A stretch of 64,000 nucleotides of DNA from Cryomorpha ignava (GCF_010686655.1 NZ_JAAGVY010000021.1:1-64000), one strand, 5' to 3'; positions 17,385 to 27,309 are shown, numbered from the stretch's first letter. A program made the numbers and translations. The notes: generated by a model not told the origin, from the letters alone.

Positions 17385-19001
17385 GTTAATCATGAGTTTT
17401 CGTGTGGCAAGCACTTCTCCTTTTCTGTTTTTACAGAAAAGAAAATAGATACCCGGATTTAACTTGCTAATATTTATGGGAGAAAAGGTATTGTTTCTTT
17501 GTGCACTAAAACCCATAACTTTTTTTCCGTCAACGGTAAAAATATCAATTTGTAGATTTTCGGTAAGAGAAGGATCAGTCTCAACTTTTATATTTAATAG
17601 TTCTGAAGCTGGATTGGGATAGGCTTTAAAGAATTTGATTGCTTGGTTGTCTTGCAAGCCTGTGTTGGTTATTAAGATTGCGTTGGAGGTGATTTCGCAA
17701 CCACTCTCGCTTGTAATTATAACGTAGTACTCTCCATTTTCAGAAAACTCAAGCGTTTGAGCATTTTCACCTTCTATTAGTTGTCCGTTTAAATACCATG
17801 CATACCCGGCACCTGCGAGGTTACTTTTAATGGTATTGAAATTTTCAAAAGAGATGTGATCGAGCAATGTGCCTGAAGATTCTACGACACGATAAATACT
17901 GCCATTACCATTTCTCACAGCATACATTTCGCCCCATACATCGCTACCAAAGGCCACAAGTCCTCCTCCCAAACTTTCGCCATAAAAATTCTGCCATTCG
18001 TTGTCTTCTTGCCAAATCAACCAATATTCGCCAGAGCACAAATCAGTTAATATATATTTTCCAATAATATTTTCGAAGGAGTTTCCTCTATATACTCTAC
18101 CACCGGTTACCGAGCACCTGCCGCTTGATACCTGGCTATATTCAAATACGGGATCTACAAAATCTGTAATTCCGCTGCATTCAGAAAGGTCGTATGTAGA
18201 ATTTCCTTCGTAGCATCTCCATCCAAAATTAGCACCACCAACGAAGCCTACAGGCAAAAAGTCAACTTCTTCAACCGCATTTTGACCAACATCGCCAATA
18301 TATAAATCGCCCGTTGCATCATCAAAAGCAAATTTCCATGGGTTTCTCAATCCGAATGCCCAAATTTCATCCAATCCAAAATCATCGAAAGCAAAGGGAT
18401 TATCATCAGGAATACTATACGAAGTCGTGGCACTCACATCTATTCGCAAAAGCTTACCGAGGTAGCTTGTAATATTTTGTGCATAGTTTTCCGGGTCTCC
18501 GCCTGCTCCCCCATCACCTGTTGCAATATATAAGTATCCGTCGGGCCCAAATTCAATCTGGCCACCATTGTGATTGCTAAATGGCTGATCAAATTCAATT
18601 AGCGATTCTTCAGAATCTTCGAGGGCATCATTTTCATTTTCGGGATTTACACTAAACCGCGATATGCGGGTTTTCAATTGTCCACCTTCAGTAAATGTAT
18701 AATTTACATAAAACTTGCCAGATGTGCAGTAATCCGGAGCAAATGCCAATCCTAAGAGGCCCTTCTCCCCGCCGGAATTAACCTGAGATGAGATATCTAA
18801 GAATGGAGTAGCCTCTTTGGTACCATCGGTATAAAGAATATTAATCCTACCAACCTGTTCTACTACAAATAGTCTTTCATCGCCGGCATTTACAATTTCA
18901 GCCGGATTCTGATATCCGTCTGCGACTAATTCAAGTTCTAAATTGTATTGGCTGAAAGCCAATGAAGGCAATAAAAGAAGAAGAATAAAAATTATTTTCA
19001 T
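17382..19001 (-). CDS. Secreted glucose/sorbosone dehydrogenase-type protein with T9SS type A sorting domain
   Basis: The 539-aa protein has a signal peptide (MKIIFILLLLLPSLAFSQ), then a GSDH-type six-bladed propeller (residues about 22-365): 'PAEIVNAGDERLFVVEQ', 'NHNGGQIEFGPDGYLYIATGDGG' with the family His, 'DEIWAFGLRNPWKFAFD' and 'YIGDVGQNAVEEV'. This fold binds pyrroloquinoline quinone and oxidises aldose sugars in characterised members, but the substrate here is unknown. Residues about 365-450 form a small Ig-like module. The C-terminus from 'AYPNPASELLNIKV' to 'RKLMIN' is a type A T9SS signal, so the product is exported and probably anchored. A close paralogue lies 62 bases upstream. 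The stop codon is part of a repeat element. Confidence 0.92.
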   Translation of the reverse strand: MKIIFILLLLLPSLAFSQYNLELELVADGYQNPAEIVNAGDERLFVVEQVGRINILYTDGTKEATPFLDISSQVNSGGEKGLLGLAFAPDYCTSGKFYVNYTFTEGGQLKTRISRFSVNPENENDALEDSEESLIEFDQPFSNHNGGQIEFGPDGYLYIATGDGGAGGDPENYAQNITSYLGKLLRIDVSATTSYSIPDDNPFAFDDFGLDEIWAFGLRNPWKFAFDDATGDLYIGDVGQNAVEEVDFLPVGFVGGANFGWRCYEGNSTYDLSECSGITDFVDPVFEYSQVSSGRCSVTGGRVYRGNSFENIIGKYILTDLCSGEYWLIWQEDNEWQNFYGESLGGGLVAFGSDVWGEMYAVRNGNGSIYRVVESSGTLLDHISFENFNTIKSNLAGAGYAWYLNGQLIEGENAQTLEFSENGEYYVIITSESGCEITSNAILITNTGLQDNQAIKFFKAYPNPASELLNIKVETDPSLTENLQIDIFTVDGKKVMGFSAQRNNTFSPINISKLNPGIYFLFCKNRKGEVLATRKLMIN

Positions 19002-19036
19002 TTTAAGAAGGGGTTTTAGAGTTACTACTTGGGGTT

Positions 19037-19044
19037 CAAATATA
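19037..19044 (-). promoter_or_regulatory. -7 element before the first dehydrogenase gene
   Basis: The minus strand reads TATATTTG, a TAnnTTTG match 35 bases before the ATG at 19001. It lies between the two paralogues, so the downstream copy probably has its own promoter. Confidence 0.5.
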
Positions 19045-19063
19045 GCGACATTTACAGGTTAAA

Positions 19064-20641
19064 CTAGTCCAGAGGAGGATTATCGCCAGCCACACCAAAT
19101 GATGCACCGAATAATGAGATATCCAAAATATTTACCGACCCATCGCAATTCAAGTCTGCCAGTAAATTATAGTCTTCATCTTCACTAGTTTTGGCGAAGG
19201 ATAAATTTATCAGTGATAGATCGTTAATATTAATAAGGTTATCGCCATTTAAATCGCCGGGTATGATCGCTAAAAAGCTAAATTCCGTATTCGCAGTTAC
19301 TGTTTGAATACCGAGTGTTTTAGTAAGATATCCATTCACTTTCAAGAAAACATCAAAAACACCAAGAGGAGCGCCAATAATTTGGAATTGACCCAATGAA
19401 TCAATAATTGCATCATATTGATATGCCAACAGCGTTGTTGCCGGTTGGTAAAAGTTCACAACAGCAGCTCTGTTAGCACAAGCCGAAAGCCATGTTACCG
19501 AAGCATCAATTTCTATTTCTGCCGAAGCATCTATAACTTTGTGAATAGTTCCATTTGAAGTCTTTACCGCATACATCTCGCCCCACATATCTTCACCAAA
19601 AGCCACAATTTGAGTGGAAAGAAGACCACCTTCAAAACTTTGCCATACACCATCTTCCTGCCAAAGCAGCCAGTAATTGCCGGAGCAAAAATCTGTAAGT
19701 ATGTACTTGCCTACAAGATTAGGAAAAGCGTTACCCCGATAAACTCTTCCACCTGTAATGGAGCAACCATCACTATGGCTGTATTCAAAAACTGGGTCTG
19801 TTACAACAATACTATCATTACATTGCGGAGATTGATAAGGTTGAGTTCCCTCATAGCATCGCCAACCATAATTGGCACCACCGGGAGCACCGGCAGGTTG
19901 GAAATCTACTTCTTCAATTGCGCTTTGACCTACATCGCCAATATATAGATCACCTGTTTCTGCATCAAAGGCAAACTTCCAGGGGTTACGCAATCCGTAA
20001 GCCCAAATTTCATTCAAACCAAAATCATCATTCACAAAAGGATTATCACTTGGAATACTGTAAGGTGTTGTGCTCACGTTTATTCGCAAAAGCTTTCCCA
20101 AAAATGTCATTTTATTCTGACCGTTATTAAAGGGATCTCCCCCACTTCCGCCATCGCCTGTGGCGATATACAAGTACCCATCGGGACCAAATTCTACCTG
20201 TCCTCCGTTGTGATTTCCAAATGGTTGATAAAACTCCAATAGGGATTCTTCAGAGTCGGCGTTGGCAAGATTTTCATTATCAAGGTCAACGCTAAATCTT
20301 GAGATACGCGTAAAAAGGCTGTCGTTTGCGGTAAAAGTATAATTGACATAGAATTTTCCGGATGTCGAATAATCCGGAGCAAAAGCCAAGCCCAAAAGTC
20401 CCTTTTCACCGCCGGAATTGACATTTGAGGTAATGTCTAAGAATGGTGTTGATTCCTGAACGCCATCAGTGTAAAGAATTTTAATTTTCCCGCTTTTTTC
20501 AACTACAAAGAGCCTTGAGTCTCCGGAGTTGACGATTTCTGTGGGTTGATTATAGCCGCCGGCAAGCAACTCCAAATCAATATCGTATTGGCCAAAAGCC
20601 AATGAAGGCAAAAAACCTAAAAGTATTAACATTTTTTTCAT
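19064..20641 (-). CDS. Glucose/sorbosone dehydrogenase-type paralogue with dockerin-like C-terminus
   Basis: The 525-aa protein has a signal peptide (MKKMLILLGFLPSLAFGQ) and a propeller nearly identical in layout to the neighbouring gene ('NHNGGQVEFGPDGYLYIATGDGG', 'NEIWAYGLRNPWKFAFD'), so the pair arose by tandem duplication. The C-terminus is different: after a carboxypeptidase-regulatory-like module it has two calcium-loop repeats, 'DLNGDNLININDLSLI' and 'DLNCDGSVNILDISLF', which match the dockerin type I pattern DxNxDxxxNxxD, and it ends GDNPPLD without a T9SS signal. It may be held by protein-protein contact, or calcium may stabilise the tail. Substrate unknown. It is transcribed divergently from prfC. 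Confidence 0.9.
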   Translation of the reverse strand: MKKMLILLGFLPSLAFGQYDIDLELLAGGYNQPTEIVNSGDSRLFVVEKSGKIKILYTDGVQESTPFLDITSNVNSGGEKGLLGLAFAPDYSTSGKFYVNYTFTANDSLFTRISRFSVDLDNENLANADSEESLLEFYQPFGNHNGGQVEFGPDGYLYIATGDGGSGGDPFNNGQNKMTFLGKLLRINVSTTPYSIPSDNPFVNDDFGLNEIWAYGLRNPWKFAFDAETGDLYIGDVGQSAIEEVDFQPAGAPGGANYGWRCYEGTQPYQSPQCNDSIVVTDPVFEYSHSDGCSITGGRVYRGNAFPNLVGKYILTDFCSGNYWLLWQEDGVWQSFEGGLLSTQIVAFGEDMWGEMYAVKTSNGTIHKVIDASAEIEIDASVTWLSACANRAAVVNFYQPATTLLAYQYDAIIDSLGQFQIIGAPLGVFDVFLKVNGYLTKTLGIQTVTANTEFSFLAIIPGDLNGDNLININDLSLINLSFAKTSEDEDYNLLADLNCDGSVNILDISLFGASFGVAGDNPPLD

Positions 20642-20704
20642 GGTGCCAAGGTATTAGTTGCGTTATTTCTTGTTAGAACAATTACAACGACATTTAAGTT
20701 TATG

Positions 20705-20712
20705 TACTTTTG
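20705..20712 (+). promoter_or_regulatory. -7 element of prfC
   Basis: TACTTTTG matches TAnnTTTG and ends 22 bases before the prfC ATG. The nearest upstream TTG (20670-20672) is further away than the normal -33 spacing. Confidence 0.55.
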
Positions 20713-20734
20713 CAAATTCAAAATAACATCTTGA

Positions 20735-22336
20735 ATGAAGCTTAGCGAAGCAATTAATAGCCGTAAAACATTTGCCATTATCAGCCACCCTGATGCCGGG
20801 AAGACCACTCTTACCGAGAAATTTCTACTTTTTGGGGGTGCAATTCAAACGGCGGGTGCCGTAAAATCGAACAAAATTAAAAAAACTGCCACTTCCGATT
20901 TTATGGAAATAGAGCGTCAAAGAGGAATTTCTGTAGCCACGTCGGTCATGGGATTTATGTATGACGGCATGCAGGTAAATATTCTTGATACTCCCGGTCA
21001 CAAAGATTTTGCTGAAGATACTTACCGCACGCTTACTGCCGTAGATAGTGTAATACTGGTTATAGACTGTGTAAAAGGTGTAGAGGAACAAACGGAAAGA
21101 CTGATGGAAGTTTGTCGCATGCGCAAAACGCCTGTTATCATTTTTGTCAATAAAATGGACCGAGATGGGAAAGATGCTTTTGATTTGCTCGATGAGTTGG
21201 AATCAAAACTTAGCATTCGCACCCGGCCATTGAGCTGGCCGATTGGTATTGGACCCACATTTCAAGGAGTTTACAATATTTTTAATAGCCAACTTAAACT
21301 TTTTGCACCCAATAAAACGAAGGTTGAAGCCGATACTGTGGATATTGCCGATTTAAACGATCCGCAATTGGCTGAAGTGATAGGAAATGAACCGGCAGAC
21401 ACCCTTCGCGAAGATTTGGAAATGGTGGAGGCTATTTATGAACCGTTTGATCGCAAGTCTTATTTAAATGCAGAAATTGCTCCGGTATTTTTTGGCAGTG
21501 CCCTGAATAATTTTGGAATCAAAGAATTGCTCGAAACGTTTATCGACATTGCGCCTGTGCCCCAAGCGCGCGATACAGATGTGCGAAAAGTAGAGCCATT
21601 GGAAAAAACATTTACAGGTTTTGTTTTTAAAATACATGCCAATTTAGACCCAAAACACCGCGACAGGATTGCATTCCTACGGGTTTGTTCCGGCAAGTTT
21701 GAGCGCAACCAGTTTTTTCACCATGTACGGCTTGACAAAAAAATTAAATTTTCGAATCCCTCGAGTTTTATGGCGAGCGAGAAAAGCACTATTGAAGAGG
21801 CATATCCCGGCGATGTAGTGGGACTATACGATACCGGAACCTTTAAAATTGGCGATACCCTGACCGAAGGGGAAGAGATGCAGTTTAAAGGCATACCGAG
21901 TTTTTCGCCAGAAATATTTAAGGAATTGGAAAACCTGGATCCAATGAAAACAAAGCAGCTAGAAAAAGGAATCAGGCAGCTTACCGACGAAGGTGTAGCC
22001 CAGCTATTTATTCAGGAGCTGCTCGGTAATAAAAAGATTATTGGTACCGTTGGCGAACTTCAGTTTGATGTAATTCAATATCGCCTTGAGCATGAATATG
22101 GTGCAAAATGTCAATTTAGAGCGCTGAAATACCACAAAGCCTGTTGGATAACCAGCGACAACGAAGCGAAGCTCAATGAGTTTATCCGAATAAAAACTAC
22201 TGATATGGCAAAGGATAAAGATAATAACTGGGTTTATCTGGCACCGAGCGAATGGATATTGAGACTGGAGCAACAAAATTTTCCGGAATTAACCTTTCAC
22301 ACTACCAGCGAATTTAAACACGAAATTGTAGCATAA
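20735..22336 (+). CDS. prfC: Peptide chain release factor 3
   Basis: The 533-aa GTPase is close to the length of E. coli RF3 (529 aa). The G domain shows the P-loop 'SHPDAGKTT' (residues 17-25), 'RGISVATSV' switch I, 'DTPGHKDF' and 'NKMDRD'. Later segments follow RF3 rather than EF-G, including '[24 protein letters not shown]' and the '[10 protein letters not shown]' region. RF3 recycles RF1 and RF2 from the ribosome after termination, in the cytoplasm. The start ATG lies 22 bases after a -7 element. The next gene begins 32 bases downstream on the same strand, so co-transcription is possible although functions are unrelated. Confidence 0.97.
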   Translation: MKLSEAINSRKTFAIISHPDAGKTTLTEKFLLFGGAIQTAGAVKSNKIKKTATSDFMEIERQRGISVATSVMGFMYDGMQVNILDTPGHKDFAEDTYRTLTAVDSVILVIDCVKGVEEQTERLMEVCRMRKTPVIIFVNKMDRDGKDAFDLLDELESKLSIRTRPLSWPIGIGPTFQGVYNIFNSQLKLFAPNKTKVEADTVDIADLNDPQLAEVIGNEPADTLREDLEMVEAIYEPFDRKSYLNAEIAPVFFGSALNNFGIKELLETFIDIAPVPQARDTDVRKVEPLEKTFTGFVFKIHANLDPKHRDRIAFLRVCSGKFERNQFFHHVRLDKKIKFSNPSSFMASEKSTIEEAYPGDVVGLYDTGTFKIGDTLTEGEEMQFKGIPSFSPEIFKELENLDPMKTKQLEKGIRQLTDEGVAQLFIQELLGNKKIIGTVGELQFDVIQYRLEHEYGAKCQFRALKYHKACWITSDNEAKLNEFIRIKTTDMAKDKDNNWVYLAPSEWILRLEQQNFPELTFHTTSEFKHEIVA

Positions 22337-22368
22337 TTCTTGATTTAGAGAACTAAACAATATACTTG

Positions 22369-23817
22369 ATGAAACGCATAATTCTATTATCAATTGGTCT
22401 AATTTCAATCACACCCCTTTTTGCGCAAACCAATCCTTACAAATTTCAAGTAGAAAATGTAAAGGATACGGTGGTATATTTAGCAAACTATTACGGAGAT
22501 AAACTTTACTATTCTGACACGGCCTACACAGATGTAAATGGCAATTTTTCGTTTAAAGCTATACCAGAAAATAATCAGGGAAAATACGCTGTAGTGATAC
22601 CAGGCCCAAAATATTTTGATATTATTATTGCTGATAATGAAGAGATCAATATAAAAACCGACACGACTGATTTGATTAACAACATAACTGTACTCAAATC
22701 GCAGAACAATAAAGTGATGTATGAGTACATGCACTTTTTAACCGAGCGTCGTGGGGAACGTGAAAAGTTGGTGAGCAGCTTAGAAGAAAATGAAGGCAAT
22801 GAAGAAGCTCAAAAAGCTATTAAAGACGAGTATAGCGTTTTAAACGATCAGGTAATAGCTTATCAAAAGAAGACCGCTTCCGATAATCAGCCTCTTTTTG
22901 TGGCGAAGGAAATTATGATGTCAGTAGATCCTGAAGTTCCAAAAGAGCTGCAAGCAGATCAATCATCGGGTTATTTCTATTTTAAAGACCACTATTTTGA
23001 CAATATCAATCTAAAAGATGATAGAATTGTGCGCACTTCCATCTTTCACAATAAGCTAGACAATTATCTGAATAAAACACTAATTCAAAATCCGGATTCA
23101 ATAGTTGCATCGGTAGATAAGCTAATTTCGAAATTAGATCGTGGATCGGAAGTTTTTAAATATGTGGTTCATTATACCACTTACAATTTTGAAACATCGA
23201 AGATAATGGGGATGGATAAAGTGTTTGTTCACATGGTTGATACCTATTATAAGGATGATATCGCTTTTTGGATGGACACCGATAAGATAAAAAAGATTCA
23301 GGAAAAAGCCGATGAAAAGCGAAATACGCTGATTGGGATGGCTGCACCCGAACTCATATTAATGGATACTTCGGGAACCTGGATAAGCACTTATAAAGAT
23401 GTGAATACTAAATATACGCTCCTATTCTTTTACGATCCGGACTGCGGGCATTGCAAAAAAGAAACTCCGAAGCTTGTGGAATTTTATAAAACCCATTCGC
23501 CAAAGAATATCACTGTATTTGCTGTGAGTTCTAACCACGATGAAAAGTGGAAGAAGTTTATCCAAAAGAATGAAATGGCCTTTTATAATGTGAGCATTCC
23601 AGCGCAGGCTTATTCTGATGCTGAATATGCTACCAGGCTTATTACCTCTGGTACAACAACATACAAGAGTCTTAAATATCAGGAAACATTTGATGTTGTT
23701 ACCACTCCAAAGATTTTATTATTGGACGAGAATCATGTTATTGTTGCGAAGGATATTGGTGTTGAGCAAGTTGAGGGGTTTATTACAAGGTTTGAAGAGT
23801 CGCTCAGTGCGCAATAG
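22369..23817 (+). CDS. Secreted thioredoxin-like (TlpA/redoxin) protein with DUF4369/DUF5106-type N-terminus
   Basis: Start chosen at ATG 22369 (482 aa); an in-frame TTG precedes it by one codon. Signal peptide MKRIILLSIGLISITPLFAQ. The N-terminal beta-rich part ('VYLANYYGDKLYYSDTAYTDVNGNFSF') resembles DUF4369, the middle is helical like DUF5106, and the C-terminal redoxin domain (from about residue 320, 'LIGMAAPELILMDTSG') has the active site CGHC at Cys359/Cys362. Such proteins are periplasmic or membrane-facing thiol-disulfide reductants in Bacteroidota; the partner is unknown. It lies 32 bases after prfC. A heptamer array starts directly after the TAG stop. Confidence 0.88.
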   Translation: MKRIILLSIGLISITPLFAQTNPYKFQVENVKDTVVYLANYYGDKLYYSDTAYTDVNGNFSFKAIPENNQGKYAVVIPGPKYFDIIIADNEEINIKTDTTDLINNITVLKSQNNKVMYEYMHFLTERRGEREKLVSSLEENEGNEEAQKAIKDEYSVLNDQVIAYQKKTASDNQPLFVAKEIMMSVDPEVPKELQADQSSGYFYFKDHYFDNINLKDDRIVRTSIFHNKLDNYLNKTLIQNPDSIVASVDKLISKLDRGSEVFKYVVHYTTYNFETSKIMGMDKVFVHMVDTYYKDDIAFWMDTDKIKKIQEKADEKRNTLIGMAAPELILMDTSGTWISTYKDVNTKYTLLFFYDPDCGHCKKETPKLVEFYKTHSPKNITVFAVSSNHDEKWKKFIQKNEMAFYNVSIPAQAYSDAEYATRLITSGTTTYKSLKYQETFDVVTTPKILLLDENHVIVAKDIGVEQVEGFITRFEESLSAQ

Positions 23818-23818
23818 G

Positions 23819-23863
23819 TTTTTAGCTTTTAGCTGTTAGCTTTTAGCTTTAAGCCTTAAGCTG
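23819..23863 (+). repeat. Heptamer array, TTTAGCT units, directly after a stop codon
   Basis: Units of the type TTTAGCT (TTTTAGC in another register) repeat four times with one variant (GTTAGCT) and then degenerate into TTAAGCC/TTAAGCT. The array begins one base after the TAG stop of the thioredoxin-like gene and is T-rich on that gene's coding strand. Confidence 0.8.
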
Positions 23864-24007
23864 CAAGGTTTAAGTGTGAGGTTTCATTATTGGAAGTATT
23901 TATTGCAAGGTGATTCTGAAATTTTAAGTTGCTGTACATCAATGCTTTCTCGCGCGCAACCCCTAAAGGGCGCCACCGCACACATCATCCGAATTGATTA
24001 ATTTTAT

Positions 24008-24322
24008 ATGCGTATCAGGAACTTTACCAGTTGGCTTCTTAAACTAAAGATTTATGCCTAAAGTGATTTAGCTTGATTCATTAGAAGTTTATTATTTTGG
24101 TATTTCCCTACAAAATATTAGGTCACACAAAACAGCGAAGCTGTTAAAAGCCTGTAGGGCTGATATTTAATAGCCCAGGGTGTAGTGAAACGAAACCCTG
24201 GGTCATGATTTGGATGAATTTAGGTCTTGGCGGCATTTTTGCTTTTTTTTTGCAAAAATGATGACAAGACCGGTTAATATAAGTTGGGGATATAGTTTAC
24301 TGGTAAAGTCGCCGATACGCAT
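24008..24322. mobile_element. MITE-like element, 315 bp, with 24-bp imperfect terminal inverted repeats
   Basis: The left arm 24008-24031 (ATGCGTATCAGGAACTTTAC...) and the right arm 24299-24322 on the opposite strand match at 21 of 24 positions. Inside are a REP-like hairpin, CCCAGGG/CCCTGGG at 24174-24202, of the 'TAGCCCAGGGT...ACCCTGGGT' type that is common in bacterial intergenic DNA, and a perfect CATTTTTGC/GCAAAAATG stem around a T-run (24234-24260). No transposase frame is present, so it would be non-autonomous. The remaining gene-free DNA to 24522 shows nothing else. Confidence 0.5.
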
Positions 24323-24522
24323 TTAATTTTATTCCTTAAAAAGCTTTTTTATGCATCCCTACATTAAGGCTTTTCAAGGAGCGATATTGCGTTGTATTGA
24401 GTGGTTATTGAGCTTGTCGAAATGCGGAGTCAAAATGTGTGCGGCAGAAGCTCACATTCAGAACATTCTGTGATTAGCCAAAAATCATAAAAGTCTACCC
24501 CCATAATTTATTTACAGGTTTC

Positions 24523-25431
24523 TCAAAAATAAATCTTACAATCAGGTAGTTCAGCCTTGATTCGTTCTTTTTCGCTTTCACTAAAATGATTGTCTACCGC
24601 AATAAGCGTTCTCAGTTCTTTTAAATTGCATATGTCTTCGGGTAGACTCACCAGTTTATTCCCACTGATTATTAGCATTTTCAATTTTTTAAGTTTGCAA
24701 AGTTCTTCCGGAACGTTTTCAAGCTCATTGTTGGATAAAATAAGCGTTTCCAGTTTCTTATATTTGCCAATACTCCCCGATAATTGTCTAAGTTGATTGT
24801 TCTCTAAGTTAAGCCCTGTTAGACTCTTAACCGGAGGCAGGTTGAATTCCTTAAATTGATTGCTTCCAATATTCAGTGTTTTGAGATTCCTTAGGTTTGA
24901 TAGCGAAAATGGAAGACTGCTTAAATGGTTATTTTGCACTTCAAGAACCTCAAGATTAGAACACTCACCAATTTGTGGAAATATACTCGTCAAGTAATTT
25001 GATGACATGTGCAGATATTTCAAATTCTCCATATTGCCAAATGCGGGGGGCAATTGCTTGATCTGATTCATAGCCAGATCCAGCTTTTCGAGTTTTTTGA
25101 GGCTGGCAATATTGGCAGGGATATACGTAAGCGCATTTTCACTTAAATTGAGAATTTCAAGATTCTGCATTTCGAAAATCGATGGATCCCAAAATTCAAA
25201 ATTATTCTTCATCAAGTTGAGGAAAGTCAGGTTTTCAAGATTGGTAATATCCTTATCTATTGAGAAGATTCCCTGCTGTCGCAAATTGAGAACCTTCGCC
25301 TCTGTATCTTTTCCCAAAGCATCTTGCACGCTATAGTACACGGGCTCTTTGATGGGATTTGCAAACTGAGAAACAGCATATGTTGAAACAGAAACTGAAA
25401 CAAATGCGAGTAAATAACGAAGTGATTTCAT
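24523..25431 (-). CDS. Secreted leucine-rich repeat protein
   Basis: The 302-aa protein has an N-terminal signal peptide ('LRYLLAFVSVSVSTYAVSQ') followed by a cap and about ten LRRs of 22-23 residues with the pattern NLxxLxLxxNxLxxLPxxIxxLK, from 'NLTFLNLMKNNF' to 'ELRTLIAVDNHF'. It ends in a short helical cap with CKIYF. LRR proteins bind other proteins; there is no catalytic domain and no T9SS tail, so a periplasmic or surface location is likely. It starts 3 bases after the stop of the di-haem peroxidase gene on the same strand, a strong sign of one operon. Function beyond binding is unknown. Confidence 0.88.
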   Translation of the reverse strand: MKSLRYLLAFVSVSVSTYAVSQFANPIKEPVYYSVQDALGKDTEAKVLNLRQQGIFSIDKDITNLENLTFLNLMKNNFEFWDPSIFEMQNLEILNLSENALTYIPANIASLKKLEKLDLAMNQIKQLPPAFGNMENLKYLHMSSNYLTSIFPQIGECSNLEVLEVQNNHLSSLPFSLSNLRNLKTLNIGSNQFKEFNLPPVKSLTGLNLENNQLRQLSGSIGKYKKLETLILSNNELENVPEELCKLKKLKMLIISGNKLVSLPEDICNLKELRTLIAVDNHFSESEKERIKAELPDCKIYF

Positions 25432-25434
25432 AAT

Positions 25435-27264
25435 TTAGTAAGTTGCGGCAGTGTTGTCGGTAAGTGATTTGAGGAAGGTAATGATGTTTTTTTTCTCACT
25501 TTCGGTAAGGTTTAAATGATCTCCAGAAAGGGTTTGATTGGGCAAGTCTGACTCAGAAAATCCAACACCGTAAGCTCCTCCATTTTCATAAAATTCAATT
25601 ACTTCATTTAAAGTTCCGTATGCGCCATTGTGAAAATAGGGTGCAGTAAGTTCAATATTTCTTACAGTTACTGTTTTAAAAGATTTATTGTAAATCCACG
25701 CTTCCTCATTATTAATTCCATTGTTGTTTCTTCCGTTATCGGGATCAATAACTTTCTGATTGGGCTTTTGCATAACACCTAAAATCTCACTTTCGGTTTT
25801 CTGAAAATGTGGAGGTACTAAACCAGAAAAAGTAGGAGCAAAATGACAGGTACCGCAAGCAGCCTTTCCCATGAAAAGGTTGAATCCATTTTTTGCTTCT
25901 GCCGAGAGCAGTTCCGATTCTTTTCTCATATACTTGTCAAATGGGCTGTTAAAAGATTGCAGGGAAAGGACATAAGACGTGAGTGATCTAATCAACCTTT
26001 CGCGTGTAAGATCCGCCGATTTAAAAGCCGTTTTAAAAAGTGATTTATACGTTTTATCAGCTTTCAAGCTTTCTATTATCTGGCTGTAAGCCGAATCAAA
26101 CTCTTCCTCATTAAAAATAACATGCTCTGCTTGCTGCTCCAGGGTAAAAGCACGTAGATCGTAGAAGTACCGGTCGGCATATACTGCATTTAGAAGGGTC
26201 GGCGCGTTTCGCTGCACCGTTTTTCCCTCTACATTGCTCACTGATTTTGCTGCACCATCTGTAAAAGCGAGCTCGGGCTTATGGCAACTTCCGCAACTTA
26301 AGCTTCCAGAAGTGCTTAGAGATGCGTCATAAAATAGTTTCTTCCCCAATAGTTTTATTTCGGGAGAATCATCTTTTCTGGTAAGCTCGGTAAAGTAATA
26401 CGGATCTAAAAAATCTTTTGCAAAAATGCTTGAACTATTTTGATTCCACGCGCCGTGATTTTCCTGCAATAAAATATCTCTGTCAAAAGCCAGATCTCTT
26501 AAAAGGGCGTATGTCGGATCAATGTGTTCTCTTATAAAAACAAGTCGATCAAATGTTTCAAAGTCCGAATTTTTATCGAGATATGCCATAGCACCTTGCA
26601 GTCTCTGAACTATCTCTTTACTATCTTCTTCAAAGTAATCTGTTGAGAATGTTTTAAGTGAAAAGAGTGCATATTTTGATTCTTCAATACCACGTAAAGA
26701 TCCCGGCGTATCAAAACCAGTGATTCCCAGAGTAACAATAGCGATAAGTTCCTGACGCATTGCAGATATAAGTTCTCCCTCGGGTATTGATTTGCTATCT
26801 AAGTCTGATTTTACTTTCGCGAAAGCATTCTGAAGATTACCCGCCAATTGGTCTATTTCAATGGCATGTTTACCCGGATTATCATATATCAATTCATCTA
26901 AATACTGCAAGCCTTCAGGCGGGTGCACACTGGCTCTGCTCCCTTCACGTGAAATGTGAAAAAGTGGCGCCCCATTTAGGTTAGACTCTGTATAATCTGG
27001 ATAGTAGTAATTAAGTATAAACTCAACACGCTTATACTCATTCCGCGCTTCATTTATAGCTTTTACAAGCTTGGCCTCTGTTGATTGTCCAACACGGTAT
27101 TGAGCAGCTGTTCTTTTAAGCTGTAGAAATGATTTATCTAAATTATTAGAATATTGATCTACCAACCGCTTATCTGTTGTAAAGTTGAAAGATGAAAGAA
27201 GCGCAGAAATAACAACAACAGCAATCAGCAGTATTACGCCTCCTTTATTGGTTTTAAATTGCAT
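25435..27264 (-). CDS. Di-haem cytochrome c peroxidase (MauG/CcpA family) with long helical N-terminal domain
   Basis: The 609-aa protein has an N-terminal hydrophobic segment (residues 9-26) that anchors or exports it. Residues about 30-290 are a helical domain not present in classical CcpA, and no metal motif was recognised in it. The peroxidase part begins near 310 ('LGKKLFYDASLSTSGSLSCGSCHKPELAFTDG') with haem site Cys324-Cys327-His328 and a second haem site Cys470-Cys473-His474 ('CGTCHFAPTF'). 'TVRNIELTAPYFHNG' near the end is typical of the family. These enzymes reduce hydrogen peroxide or oxidise protein side chains in the periplasm. It is followed by the LRR gene after 3 bases; the large PhoX-type gene lies 107 bases upstream beyond a terminator-like hairpin. 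Confidence 0.92.
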   Translation of the reverse strand: MQFKTNKGGVILLIAVVVISALLSSFNFTTDKRLVDQYSNNLDKSFLQLKRTAAQYRVGQSTEAKLVKAINEARNEYKRVEFILNYYYPDYTESNLNGAPLFHISREGSRASVHPPEGLQYLDELIYDNPGKHAIEIDQLAGNLQNAFAKVKSDLDSKSIPEGELISAMRQELIAIVTLGITGFDTPGSLRGIEESKYALFSLKTFSTDYFEEDSKEIVQRLQGAMAYLDKNSDFETFDRLVFIREHIDPTYALLRDLAFDRDILLQENHGAWNQNSSSIFAKDFLDPYYFTELTRKDDSPEIKLLGKKLFYDASLSTSGSLSCGSCHKPELAFTDGAAKSVSNVEGKTVQRNAPTLLNAVYADRYFYDLRAFTLEQQAEHVIFNEEEFDSAYSQIIESLKADKTYKSLFKTAFKSADLTRERLIRSLTSYVLSLQSFNSPFDKYMRKESELLSAEAKNGFNLFMGKAACGTCHFAPTFSGLVPPHFQKTESEILGVMQKPNQKVIDPDNGRNNNGINNEEAWIYNKSFKTVTVRNIELTAPYFHNGAYGTLNEVIEFYENGGAYGVGFSESDLPNQTLSGDHLNLTESEKKNIITFLKSLTDNTAATY

Positions 27265-27309
27265 TGGCTTATTTTTTAGTTGAAAGTTTTATAATCTGAA
27301 AAATCCAAA

